Of a stretch of DNA of 47,997 bases, positions 25,907 to 34,534 are shown piece after piece (position 1 is the stretch's first letter; each line of letters starts with the position of its first letter). The DNA is from Bifidobacterium moraviense (GTDB taxonomy: Bacteria > Actinomycetota > Actinomycetes > Actinomycetales > Bifidobacteriaceae), in contig NZ_JAAIIH010000017.1 in the NCBI RefSeq assembly GCF_012932365.1, forward strand, positions 1 to 47,997, in the 5' to 3' direction. Under the pieces are notes generated by a model. It did not search any database. It was not told where the DNA came from and worked only from the letters and a program-made list of their open reading frames with translations. The position numbers were made by a program, and so were the translations under genes.

Positions 25907-26611
25907 ATGTCGCGTTTCGGAATCGGCAGATGGGGTCCGGGAATCGCCGCGCTGGTCGCGGCGCTGATGTGCGCCGGATGTAGCGCGTCGCCGTCCAATG
26001 GAGGCGAGGTCACGCGTGCGGCGCCGAACAATACGCGCACCACCTATGCGCAGTATACAGATTCGGTCTTCGTCAATGATGCCTATATGCAGGAGATCAA
26101 TGGTGTATTGGCGATGAGAGACGACAATGCTGATGTGGTGCATGCGGTTCTGGCCGACAGGACGATAACCGCCGAAGAAATGAACGAGCTTGAAAACAAT
26201 GAGATCGCCTGTTTTGCGCAATATGGGTGGAAACCCAATGTTGACTATTGGTTTTCTCAGGATGGTGGTGTGACGGCTTTCTATATCGGGGACAAGTCGA
26301 ACGAGGAAGCATTGAGAATATCGGATCTGTGTGGTACGAGTACCGGATATGCATTGTTGGTGATGTATTATTATCAGGCGCTGTACAATCCGGACAACAT
26401 CGATCTGCGGCCGTACGTGTTCCAGTGCTTTCAGGAGCATGGCCTCGTGGACAAGTCGATGACCTATGACGAATACGGTCGTGTTCTCGCCGCGGGAAAG
26501 AACCCGCTGATCGGCGATCCGAGACGTTCCACGAGTTCCACGCATCCGATCTGGGAGACCTGCAGCTCCGACCCGCTGCACAACATCGCGAACTCGCCGC
26601 TGAACAGGTAG
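25907..26611 (+). CDS. Putative lipoprotein of unknown function, paralogue 2 (lower GC)
   Basis: 234 residues, the paralogue of the preceding gene with the same conserved order of motifs and the same SDPLHNIANSPL tail. Signal peptide and LMCAGC lipobox-like sequence; the candidate Cys is near residue 25. ATG 25907 was preferred over ATG 25904 because AAAGGAG lies six bases before it. Base use differs strikingly: two hand-counted 60-base rows (26101 and 26281) give 33 and 29 G+C, whereas the neighbours are visibly near two thirds. The 5' and 3' ends are GC-rich again, so the middle may be a recent replacement. Probably co-transcribed with paralogue 1 (34-base gap). Confidence 0.75.
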   Translation: MSRFGIGRWGPGIAALVAALMCAGCSASPSNGGEVTRAAPNNTRTTYAQYTDSVFVNDAYMQEINGVLAMRDDNADVVHAVLADRTITAEEMNELENNEIACFAQYGWKPNVDYWFSQDGGVTAFYIGDKSNEEALRISDLCGTSTGYALLVMYYYQALYNPDNIDLRPYVFQCFQEHGLVDKSMTYDEYGRVLAAGKNPLIGDPRRSTSSTHPIWETCSSDPLHNIANSPLNR

Positions 26612-26724
26612 GGTCCGTCGTCCGTTCGGGCGGATTCGCGGAGCGGGCGGCGGATCCATTGGACGCGGGACGTTCGCCGCGGCTAGACTTGAACCTACGC
26701 AACGATGCGGGAAGGGGAAATCAT

Positions 26725-27861
26725 ATGTTCGGACGCAGACGAACCGAGACTCGGAAGACAGCAGACCCATCCGCCGCATCCGCCGCGGCCAGACCACGGC
26801 GCCGCGGATTCGTGCTCGGCAGGCAGATGACCGCGCTCGTGGCCGTGACGTGCCTGCTCGTGGGCGTGGGCGCGACCGCCGTGGTGCTGGCGCCGCACCC
26901 GCCGCAGGTGCTGGCCGAGGCGGACCCGCACGCCTACGCCGCCATCGAGACGCAGCAGGTGAACGACGGGCGCAGCATCACCATCAATGCGGAGGAGATC
27001 GCCATGGCGCCGGTCGTCTCCCCGCGCTCCGGCATGGTCACCTCGTCGAACTGCAAGCCGGGCGCCACGCTCAGGTCCGGGCAGTCGCTCATGGCCGTGG
27101 ACGGGCGCGGCGTGCTCATGCTCGCCACCGCCGAGCCGCTGTGGCGCGCGCTGAGGCCCGGCGACCAGGGTTCCGACGCCGCGGCGCTCAACGCGGCGCT
27201 GGGCGCGCTCGGCGCGGGCGACGTCTCCGGGGACACGGTCACCGCCGCCACGCTCGCCGCGTTCCGCAAGGCGTCCGCGGACGCGGGCGTTCCCCTGCCG
27301 GACTCGACCGCCGCCATCGACGTCACGGACATGGCATGGCTGCCGGCGGACGGCGTCATGGTGTCCGGATGCCCGGCGCCGGTGGGGCAGACCATCGGGC
27401 AGGGGCAGCCCGTGGCCGAGCTGCCCGCCATGGCCGCCTCCGCGCAGGCGCAGTCGCTGCCGTCCGGCGCGGTGGCGGGGGAGCGCGTCATCCAGTCCGG
27501 CGACGTCACGCTCGACATCACCGACCAGGGCGCGGTGGGCGACCTCGCCGCGTTCTCGCGCACGCGCGCCTTCGAATCGTCCTCCGCCATGAGCAACGGC
27601 GTGCGTCAGGTCTCCGTGCAGTGGGTGCTCAGGGACCCCGTCACCGTGGGCGTGGTGCCCGCCTCCGCCATCGGCGTCATGGACGGCGGCGTGCGGACGT
27701 GCATCGTCACCACCGCGAATCCCGCGGACACGGCGTCGGACACGGCCGTGCCGGTGAGCATCGTCGGCTCGATGCTGGGTCGCACCTACGTCCAGGGCGC
27801 GGACGGGTCCATCCCCTCCGGCAGCGTGCGGCTCGCCCCGAGCGCGGGAGGCTGCGCATGA
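26725..27861 (+). CDS. MacA/HlyD-like periplasmic adaptor with peptidoglycan-binding-like region
   Basis: 378 residues. One transmembrane anchor at about 34-58, then an extracytoplasmic part. SPRSGMVTSSNCKPGATLRS resembles the biotinyl-lipoyl half-motif of membrane-fusion proteins; the middle (GDQGSDAAALNAALGALG) resembles a peptidoglycan-binding helix bundle as found in actinobacterial ABC adaptors; the second half-motif region is GCPAPVGQTIGQGQPVAEL. It overlaps the ATPase gene by ATGA, so adaptor, ATPase and permease form one translationally coupled tripartite exporter. AAGGGGA precedes ATG 26725 and TAGACT near 26684 is a possible -10. Substrate unknown. Confidence 0.75.
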   Translation: MFGRRRTETRKTADPSAASAAARPRRRGFVLGRQMTALVAVTCLLVGVGATAVVLAPHPPQVLAEADPHAYAAIETQQVNDGRSITINAEEIAMAPVVSPRSGMVTSSNCKPGATLRSGQSLMAVDGRGVLMLATAEPLWRALRPGDQGSDAAALNAALGALGAGDVSGDTVTAATLAAFRKASADAGVPLPDSTAAIDVTDMAWLPADGVMVSGCPAPVGQTIGQGQPVAELPAMAASAQAQSLPSGAVAGERVIQSGDVTLDITDQGAVGDLAAFSRTRAFESSSAMSNGVRQVSVQWVLRDPVTVGVVPASAIGVMDGGVRTCIVTTANPADTASDTAVPVSIVGSMLGRTYVQGADGSIPSGSVRLAPSAGGCA

Positions 27862-28580
27862 GCGCGGCCGGCGGCGCTGCGGCCGGCGGCGATACGGGCG
27901 GCGTTGCGGCCGGCGGCGTCGGCCCCGCCGCGGCTCCGTGCGTGACGCTGCGCGACCTCGGCCACGCCTACGTGCCCGGCGACTTCCTGTTCCGACATCT
28001 CGACGCCACGCTCACGGCCGGGCGCATCCACGCGCTCATCGGCCCGTCCGGCTCCGGCAAGAGCACGCTGCTGGCGATCCTGGCCGGATGGCTCACTCCC
28101 TCCGAGGGCGCGGTGGAGCGTCGCGGCGTCGCCGTGATGAACTGGGTGCCGCAGCTGCCGCTCGGCGTGGCCCGTCGCAGCGTGCTCGACCATGTCGCCC
28201 TGCCCATGCTGGTGCGCGGCGTGCCCCGTGCGGTGGCGGACGCCGAGGCGCGGCGCATCCTCGGCACGTTCGGGTTGAGCGACGTGGAGGACCACGACTA
28301 CGGGTCGCTCTCCGGCGGCGAGGCGCAGCGGCTCATGCTCGCCCGCGCCGCGGCCACGCGCTGCGACCTGCTGCTGGTGGACGAGCCCACCGCCTCGCTG
28401 GACCGGTCCAGCGCGCGCACGGTGATCGCGCACATCCGCGGCCTCGCCAGCGGCGGCTGCGTCGTGGTGGTGGCGACGCACGATCTGGAGCTTCGGGACG
28501 CGTGCGACGACGTGGTGGACCTCGCCGAGGCGCAGGATGAGACACGGGACGAGACGCCACGGGAGGGGACGGCATCATGA
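27858..28580 (+). CDS. ABC transporter ATP-binding protein (MacB/LolD type)
   Basis: 240 residues. A Gly/Ala-rich N-terminal 25 residues precede the ATPase fold. Walker A GPSGSGKST at 62-70, signature LSGGE at 151-155 and Walker B LLLVDEPTASLD at 171-182; VVVATHDLEL contains the switch histidine. The Q-loop falls in WVPQLPLG. It overlaps both neighbours by four bases (ATGA), consistent with a fixed stoichiometry. As the energy module of a MacAB-like exporter it should not transport by itself. Confidence 0.92.
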   Translation: MSAAGGAAAGGDTGGVAAGGVGPAAAPCVTLRDLGHAYVPGDFLFRHLDATLTAGRIHALIGPSGSGKSTLLAILAGWLTPSEGAVERRGVAVMNWVPQLPLGVARRSVLDHVALPMLVRGVPRAVADAEARRILGTFGLSDVEDHDYGSLSGGEAQRLMLARAAATRCDLLLVDEPTASLDRSSARTVIAHIRGLASGGCVVVVATHDLELRDACDDVVDLAEAQDETRDETPREGTAS

Positions 28581-29701
28581 GCAGGCACAGGGACGCGTCC
28601 TGGCGCTGGCCGGCCGTGGAGGCATGGCGCGACCTCAGGGGCGGCGTGGGCAATCCGGCGCTGTGGGCGGTGGTGCTCGCGGCCATACTCGTCCTGTGCG
28701 GGGGAGCGGACGCGATCGCCGTGCGCCAGCTTGCGGACACCGCGTGGACGTACCGCGAGTCCGGCGGCGACGTGCTCACCGTCAGCGCGCCGCGCGGCAT
28801 CCGCGGACGCGACTGCGCGGCGCTGACGTCGATCCCCGGCGTGGACGGCGCGGTGGCGATGCGCGGCGCCGACGTGGTGACGCCGGTCGCCCTGCCGGAC
28901 GCGCCCTACATGGCGTACGAGGTGACCGACGGCGTGCGCGACGTGGTGGACGTGGACGGCCGCGACGGGTTCGTGATCGCCGCGAAGGTGGGCGAGCAGC
29001 TCGGCGTAGGCGTAGGCGACGATCTGGTCACCGCGGACGGCGCGAGGCACACGGTCACCGGCACGTTCGACTGGCCGGGCGACGGACGTCTGCCCCAGTA
29101 CGCCACCGCGGTGTTCCTGTCCGTGCCCGTCAGCGAGATGGACGCCATGTTCGACTCCTGCTGGGTGTGCGCGTGGCCCATGACCTCCGCGGTGCGCGAC
29201 GCGCTGTACGCCACGGTGTCCGAATCCGCGTCCGGAGGCGGCGGCATCGCGGGGCTGGGGGCGCCCGTGCCCACGCCGAGCCGGCTCAATCCGCTGCTGC
29301 CGGGCAATCCGCCGGACGCCGCGTCCTACCGTGGACGGATCACGCGCTTCGCCGTGGTCCCCGCGCTGCTGCTCGCCGCGATGGCGGGCGCGGGGTCGGT
29401 GCTGCAGCGGCGCGTGGAGCTCGCCATGCTGCGGCAGTTCGGGGCGAGCCGTCCGCAGGTGGCGGAGAAGATGCTCGCGGTGGCGCTCGGATGGTCGCTG
29501 CCCGCCGCGCTGGGCGTGCTGGGGGTGCTGGCGGCGGTGCTCGCCCCGGCCGCGCGGAGCGTGCCGGACGCGCTCGCCCTGTGCGCCGACGGGCCGCTGC
29601 GCGTCGTCGCGGCCGGGCTCGCGGGGGCGTATCTCGGCGTGGTCGCCGCCTCCTGCGCGATGAGCCCGCGCGCCCTGCCGAGGCTCGTACGCATGCGCTG
29701 A
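28577..29701 (+). CDS. FtsX/MacB-type ABC transporter permease
   Basis: 374 residues. The first membrane helix is at about 28-50, followed by a large extracytoplasmic domain (about 52-255), then three helices near 258-278, 302-330 and 345-365. This four-helix FtsX-like layout with a big external loop is that of MacB-type permeases, which work as mechanotransmitters moving periplasmic cargo such as peptides or lipoproteins. The last gene of the exporter operon; a hairpin at 29714 follows. The pair of lipoproteins encoded just upstream are candidate clients, by position only. Confidence 0.85.
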   Translation: MSRHRDASWRWPAVEAWRDLRGGVGNPALWAVVLAAILVLCGGADAIAVRQLADTAWTYRESGGDVLTVSAPRGIRGRDCAALTSIPGVDGAVAMRGADVVTPVALPDAPYMAYEVTDGVRDVVDVDGRDGFVIAAKVGEQLGVGVGDDLVTADGARHTVTGTFDWPGDGRLPQYATAVFLSVPVSEMDAMFDSCWVCAWPMTSAVRDALYATVSESASGGGGIAGLGAPVPTPSRLNPLLPGNPPDAASYRGRITRFAVVPALLLAAMAGAGSVLQRRVELAMLRQFGASRPQVAEKMLAVALGWSLPAALGVLGVLAAVLAPAARSVPDALALCADGPLRVVAAGLAGAYLGVVAASCAMSPRALPRLVRMR

Positions 29702-29713
29702 TCGTTTCGCGTC

Positions 29714-29734
29714 CGACGCTCTCCGGGAGCGTCG
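29714..29734 (+). terminator. Hairpin after the MacAB-like operon
   Basis: CGACGCTC (29714-29721) pairs perfectly with GAGCGTCG (29727-29734), loop TCCGG. There is no T-tract. The 340-base stretch to 30041 has no supported gene and is noticeably richer in A and T around 29780-29950. Confidence 0.5.
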
Positions 29735-29961
29735 AGGAAGGGCTCGGCGCGCCGGCGTGTCGAGCGGCGGCTGATCGAAATTGTTTACATCTTGAACGAA
29801 TGCCCGCGACGGGAGACGGATTTCCGGCGTTCGGGACGACGTCTGAAATATCAGCAATATCAACGATTCGGCGGCGGATGTCGCCACATCGGTCAGGGCA
29901 AACGTTTGACTAAGCGGTGAGATGATCGATTTTGAGCGATGTTGAACGCATAACGAACCGG

Positions 29962-29990
29962 TTCGAGGAGTCTCGGGGGGGGGTAATAAT
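29962..29990 (+). promoter_or_regulatory. Candidate phase-variable pilus promoter with a G9 tract in the spacer
   Basis: Nine consecutive G (29975-29983) are followed by AATAAT (29985-29990), a good -10 box. TTCGAG (29962-29967) would be a weak -35 with a spacer of exactly 17 bases that contains the whole G run. Slippage would change the spacer and so promoter strength. The tip adhesin start (30042) lies 52 bases downstream, with GAGGAG as ribosome site. Confidence 0.5.
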
Positions 29991-30041
29991 CTCCAGCAAG
30001 TTCGCTCTGGGAAGAATAACGACGACGAGGAGAACACGTCG

Positions 30042-32270
30042 ATGAACCTCATGCGCCGGGGAGCAGACCCCTCGAACCATGCACGCCATCGCACGCGGCA
30101 GACGCCCGCCGTGCATGCCGTGCGTCGCCGCATCATCGCGACCGTCCTCGCCCTCGCCGTATCGTTCACCGGTTCCGTGCCCGCAGTGTGGGCGCAGAAC
30201 GACGTCGACTCCCTCGGCGGCGTCACCGTCACCGCCTCCGGCACCACGACTTCCGCCGCCGCCGCCGACGCGACCGACGACGTCATCGTCTCCGCCGCCG
30301 AGACGCTGGGCGCGCAGCATGCGCAGAGCACGCAGAGCGCCGCGTTCGACGGTGCGTCCGATGACTCCGCCGACGCCGACCTCTCCGCGACGCAGCGTTA
30401 CGCCGCGCAGAACGACGGCGCAACGGCGGATTCCGCCGCGCAGAACGACAGCGCGCAGAACGACAGCGCGCAGAACGACGCCGCGCAGAACGCTGAACAG
30501 CCCCGCCCGCGCATCGTCACCGCCGCGCTCGGCGGCCGCGACTTCGAAGGCCAGGCCACCAGGACCATCGGCGGCCGCACGTACATCCTCATCGGCAACG
30601 AGCAGCAGCTCCGGGCCATCGGCACGGGGAAGACCGTCGTCGGCAAGGTCTGGCAGATCAAGCAGAAGTGCGAGCGTGTTCTCGGCTGTCTCGCGGACAG
30701 CGCATGGACCGATCAGGGCTCGGAATCGCTGGCCTACGCCGGCGACGCCGACCTCGCGGCAGGCGACAAGCTGCGCAACAAGGAATTCCCCGACCACGAC
30801 GGCCTGCTGACCACCATTGGAGCCACCCGAACCAAGTACTTCGTCAAGGACGCCGACGGCAACCGCCACAACGTCGACGACGCCACCTACGCCGCCAAGA
30901 CCGGCCAGAAATACGCCTCCGACGCGAGCTACATCGTGTTCCGCGACATCGACGTCTCCTCCGACGCGGCGGCGGGCACGACCTCCGGCGCCGTATGGAC
31001 GCCGCTCATGTTCTCCGGCGTCATGCTCGGCGTCGTCTCCGCCGCGCAGGGCACCGCCGGCAGCCTGTGGGACGGCGTCGGCGCGGACGGCGTGAGCACC
31101 GCGGACGATGCCGTGCGCCCGGTCGTCTCCAACGTGAGGGTGCATCAGACCGGCCAACTCGACGTGAGCAAATACACCGGCATCGGCTTCTTCGGCACCG
31201 TGTCCAACAAGCTCGACGCCAACGACCCGCTGCGGGGCGCCGTCACGCCGGCCTACGTGAGCAACATCGAACTCGACGTGGTGTCCGTGACGAACGAGTC
31301 CACCGAGGTGCGCGTGGACCAGACGCTCGTCAGCGCCCTGGTGGGCGGACTCGGCCTCGTGGTGGGCGACATCGTCAGCGGCCTGCTCAAAGTCCTGACG
31401 TTCGGCAGGATCGACCTCGACGGGCTCGTGGAGAACCTGCTGACCATCCGCAAGGCCGACCCGTCGTCGCTGGCCGTCGGCTCGTTCGCCGGACGCGTCA
31501 TCGGCTCCGTGACCATCGACAAATGCCGGAGCACCAACGTGACGGTGTCCAGCGTGACCGGCATGACCGGCGGCTTCGTCGGCTACGCGCAGGGCGAGAC
31601 GCAGTACGACCTCATCTCGGACGCCCTCGGCGACATCGTCCAGCTCCTGACGAACATCCTCAACATCATCCCCGGCCTCGGCCTCGGCGACCTCATCACG
31701 CTGCTGCTCAACGGCAACATCATCGACGCGGACGCGCTGATCCCCGTCGCCTACCACAACCCGACCATCAGCAGCAGCGCCGTCAAGAACTTCACAGCCG
31801 GCACCGTCATCGGCGCGGCGGACAAGGACTACGCGGGCGGCTTCATCGGCGTGCAGATCGGCACCATCGTCACCGACTCCTCCGTGACCAGCGACAACGC
31901 CTACGCCGTGACCGGCGGCGCCTACGTGGGCGGCTTCGCCGGACTCATGCGCAACGACGTGATGAAGGGCGCGCTGCAGGAGGTGGGCGTCGACCTCATC
32001 CGCCTCTCCCAGCCGCAGAGCACCGCCGTCGGCTCGTCGGTGCATGCCAACGTGACCGTGGACGCCGGCACCTACGCGGGCGGATTCGCCGGCGCCATGG
32101 CCGACAGCTACGCCGTCAACGACACGCTCGACGGCACCATCGTCGTCAAGGCCAGCGGGACAAGGGCACCAAGGCGCTCGCCGGCGGATTCACCGGCGTG
32201 GCCGCCGTGGGCTGGGTGTCCGACCTCGGCGCGGGGGACTCGAAGAACGCCGACCTGCTCACCGGCGTGA
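30042..32270 (+). CDS. Tip adhesin fragment 1 (N-terminal, secreted, no anchor)
   Basis: 742 residues as read. A long signal peptide (charged 30 residues, core about 31-46, VWAQ near 52) is followed by a repeat of AQNDS units (15-bp DNA repeats at about 30437-30490) and then GLUG-like repeats from about residue 480. The real sequence ends near residue 706; the last 35 residues (from TRAPRR on) are out of frame. If translated, it would be exported but released, lacking a sorting signal. Start ATG 30042 has GAGGAG ten bases upstream; ATG 30051 is less well placed. Confidence 0.75.
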   Translation: MNLMRRGADPSNHARHRTRQTPAVHAVRRRIIATVLALAVSFTGSVPAVWAQNDVDSLGGVTVTASGTTTSAAAADATDDVIVSAAETLGAQHAQSTQSAAFDGASDDSADADLSATQRYAAQNDGATADSAAQNDSAQNDSAQNDAAQNAEQPRPRIVTAALGGRDFEGQATRTIGGRTYILIGNEQQLRAIGTGKTVVGKVWQIKQKCERVLGCLADSAWTDQGSESLAYAGDADLAAGDKLRNKEFPDHDGLLTTIGATRTKYFVKDADGNRHNVDDATYAAKTGQKYASDASYIVFRDIDVSSDAAAGTTSGAVWTPLMFSGVMLGVVSAAQGTAGSLWDGVGADGVSTADDAVRPVVSNVRVHQTGQLDVSKYTGIGFFGTVSNKLDANDPLRGAVTPAYVSNIELDVVSVTNESTEVRVDQTLVSALVGGLGLVVGDIVSGLLKVLTFGRIDLDGLVENLLTIRKADPSSLAVGSFAGRVIGSVTIDKCRSTNVTVSSVTGMTGGFVGYAQGETQYDLISDALGDIVQLLTNILNIIPGLGLGDLITLLLNGNIIDADALIPVAYHNPTISSSAVKNFTAGTVIGAADKDYAGGFIGVQIGTIVTDSSVTSDNAYAVTGGAYVGGFAGLMRNDVMKGALQEVGVDLIRLSQPQSTAVGSSVHANVTVDAGTYAGGFAGAMADSYAVNDTLDGTIVVKASGTRAPRRSPADSPAWPPWAGCPTSARGTRRTPTCSPA

Positions 32271-34531
32271 ACAACCTGCTCGGCGAACTGCTCGCCAAGG
32301 ATCCGGCCACCGCGCAGAGCCTGCTCACGCTCGTGGGCGTGGAGGAGTCGGCGCTGCTCGGCATCCGCACCAGCGGATCCATCACCGTGGAATCCGGCAA
32401 CGACTACGCCGGCGGACTCATCGGCCGCGGCGACGGCACCGTCATCGCCGCCTCCGATTCCGCGCACGTGAACGAGCTCTCGTTCTGGAAGCAGGCGAAG
32501 ATCGACGCGCCCGCCGAACGCACGAACGCCGTGACCGGACTGCAGTCGGTCAGCACCACCGGCTCGTACGCCGGCGGCATCGCCGGCAAGCTCAGCACCG
32601 CGTCCATCGGCGGCCTCGTCAACCAGACCGTCGGCCTCGGCGAATACCTGCCGTTCGAGGTCAGCTCGCTCACCGTCTCCGGTACGGACGACGGTCTCAC
32701 CGTCAGCGCGGGCGGCGACTACGCGGGCAGCGGCATCGGCTTCGCCATGGGCGGCAACATCGGCAGGACCACCACGGCCTACGGCGACGCCGCCGTGCCG
32801 GATTCCGCGGTCGTCGCCGTGACCGGCGTGAAGTCCGTGACCGCGGCCAACCGCGCCGGCGGCTTCATCGGCGTCTCCGGCCCCGGCGACCTGCTCAGCG
32901 CCGGCGGCGTGGACCTGCTCGGCCTCGGCCTCATCAAGCTCGAGGGACTGCTCTCGATGGCGGCCGGCGTCAAGATCGCCATCGACGGCGCCACCGTCTC
33001 CGGCGTCGCGACGGGCATGGAGATCGCCGCCACCGGCGCGCACGCCGAAGGCGAATCCACGCAGTACATGGCCGGCGGCTTCGTCGCCCAGTCCAACAGC
33101 ACGCAGGCCACCGACGCGCACGTGACCAACCTCGCGTCCGTGACCGCGGACGGCGTGACCGGCAACGCGGGCGGCTTCGTGGGCGTCTCCGTGACCGGCG
33201 GCCTCGCCGACGTGCTGCCCAAGGACGACGACGGCGCGCTGCAGGCCATCGTCAGCCTCGGCGGCAAGCAGGGGCTCATCACCGCCATCGGCTACATGGT
33301 GCCCAAGTACACCAATGCGGACGTCGCCTTCGTCAACGGCGGCAGCGTGACCGCCAACATGGCCGGCGGCTTCGCCGGCGACCTGCAGAGCGGCAAGGTG
33401 GACGACACCGCGGCCTTCGGCGGCACCGGCTGGGCCGTGACCAACCTCGACGCCGTGGACGTCGGCACCTACGCGGGCGGCTTCGCCGGGCGTGCGCGAT
33501 CCGGCGCGCTCGCGGCCTCCGACGGCGGCATCAGCATCCTCGGCGGACTGGGCGATCTGGATCTGGAGGTGGACGACCTGGTCAGCGTGGCCGGCGCCTA
33601 CGTGCCGGTGATCGCCGGCGCGGGCGTGCACTCCGCCAATCCGGGACTCAAGGTGACGGCCTCACGCCTCGACGACACCGACGCGCAGTCCGGCTCCGCG
33701 GGCGGCTACATCGGCTACGGCTCCGGCGTGCAGGTCTCCGACTCCGACGTGACGCAGCTGCGCTACACCACGGTCAAGGAGCCGAACGACCTCGAAGGCA
33801 CGGACGGCTCGTCCTACTTCGACGGGACGAGCACGTACGCGGTGACGGCGAAGCGCTACGCCGGCGGCTACATCGGCCGCATGGACATCGGTTCCGCGGC
33901 ATCCGTGGGCGGCGGCCTCAAGGTGCTCAAGGACATCAAGCTCACCAAGATCGCCAGCGTGCTCAACGTGGTGGTCTCCACGATCGAACACTCCGACGTG
34001 ACCGGCGACGCCTCGGGATATGCCGTCATCGCCAGCGACACGGCCGAGGAGAACACGTCGCTCGGCAACGCGACGCCCACCCCGGGCAGCGCGGCCAACC
34101 CGATCGGCGACGCGGGCGGATTCGCGGGACGCATCACCGGCGGCCACATCCAGGACTCCAGCGCGCACAACTTCGCGTACATCATCGGCCAGATCACCGC
34201 CGGCGGCTACGCGGGCGGCATCGAACCGGGCGACGTGGCCAGCGTGCTCGGCGACCAGGGCACCGTGCAGACGCTGCTCAACGGCCTGCTTACCACCAAC
34301 GGCGCGATCGCCTCGCTCATGCAGGACTTCGTGCCCACCATCCGCAACTCGTCCACGGACGCGGTGCCCTGCGGCGCCGCGGTGCGCGCGCAGGCGGCGT
34401 CCGACGGCACGGCGATGCGCGGCATGGCCGGCGGCTACGTGGGCCACAACCAGGGCGGTCACATCTGGGGCAGCAACAACGCGCCGTGGAAGAGCGAGAA
34501 CGACGCGAGCAACCACTACAGCGGCCCGTAG
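32160..34531 (+). pseudogene. Tip adhesin fragment 2 (middle GLUG repeats, no own start)
   Basis: About 790 residues in the frame that continues after the shift, ending at TAG 34529-34531. It is built of GLUG-like repeats of roughly 60-100 residues, each with a GGFxG or GGYxG turn and a Val-Thr-rich strand. The first possible initiator is GTG 32198, without a ribosome site, so independent translation is unlikely. The frame carries no signal or sorting motif. Confidence 0.7.
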
Positions 34532-34534
34532 TCC

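Noticed and set aside
34529..34531. Amber readthrough or recoding in the adhesin
   Set aside because: No hairpin or readthrough context was evident, and TAG serves as a normal stop for gltA and other genes here; a point mutation is simpler.
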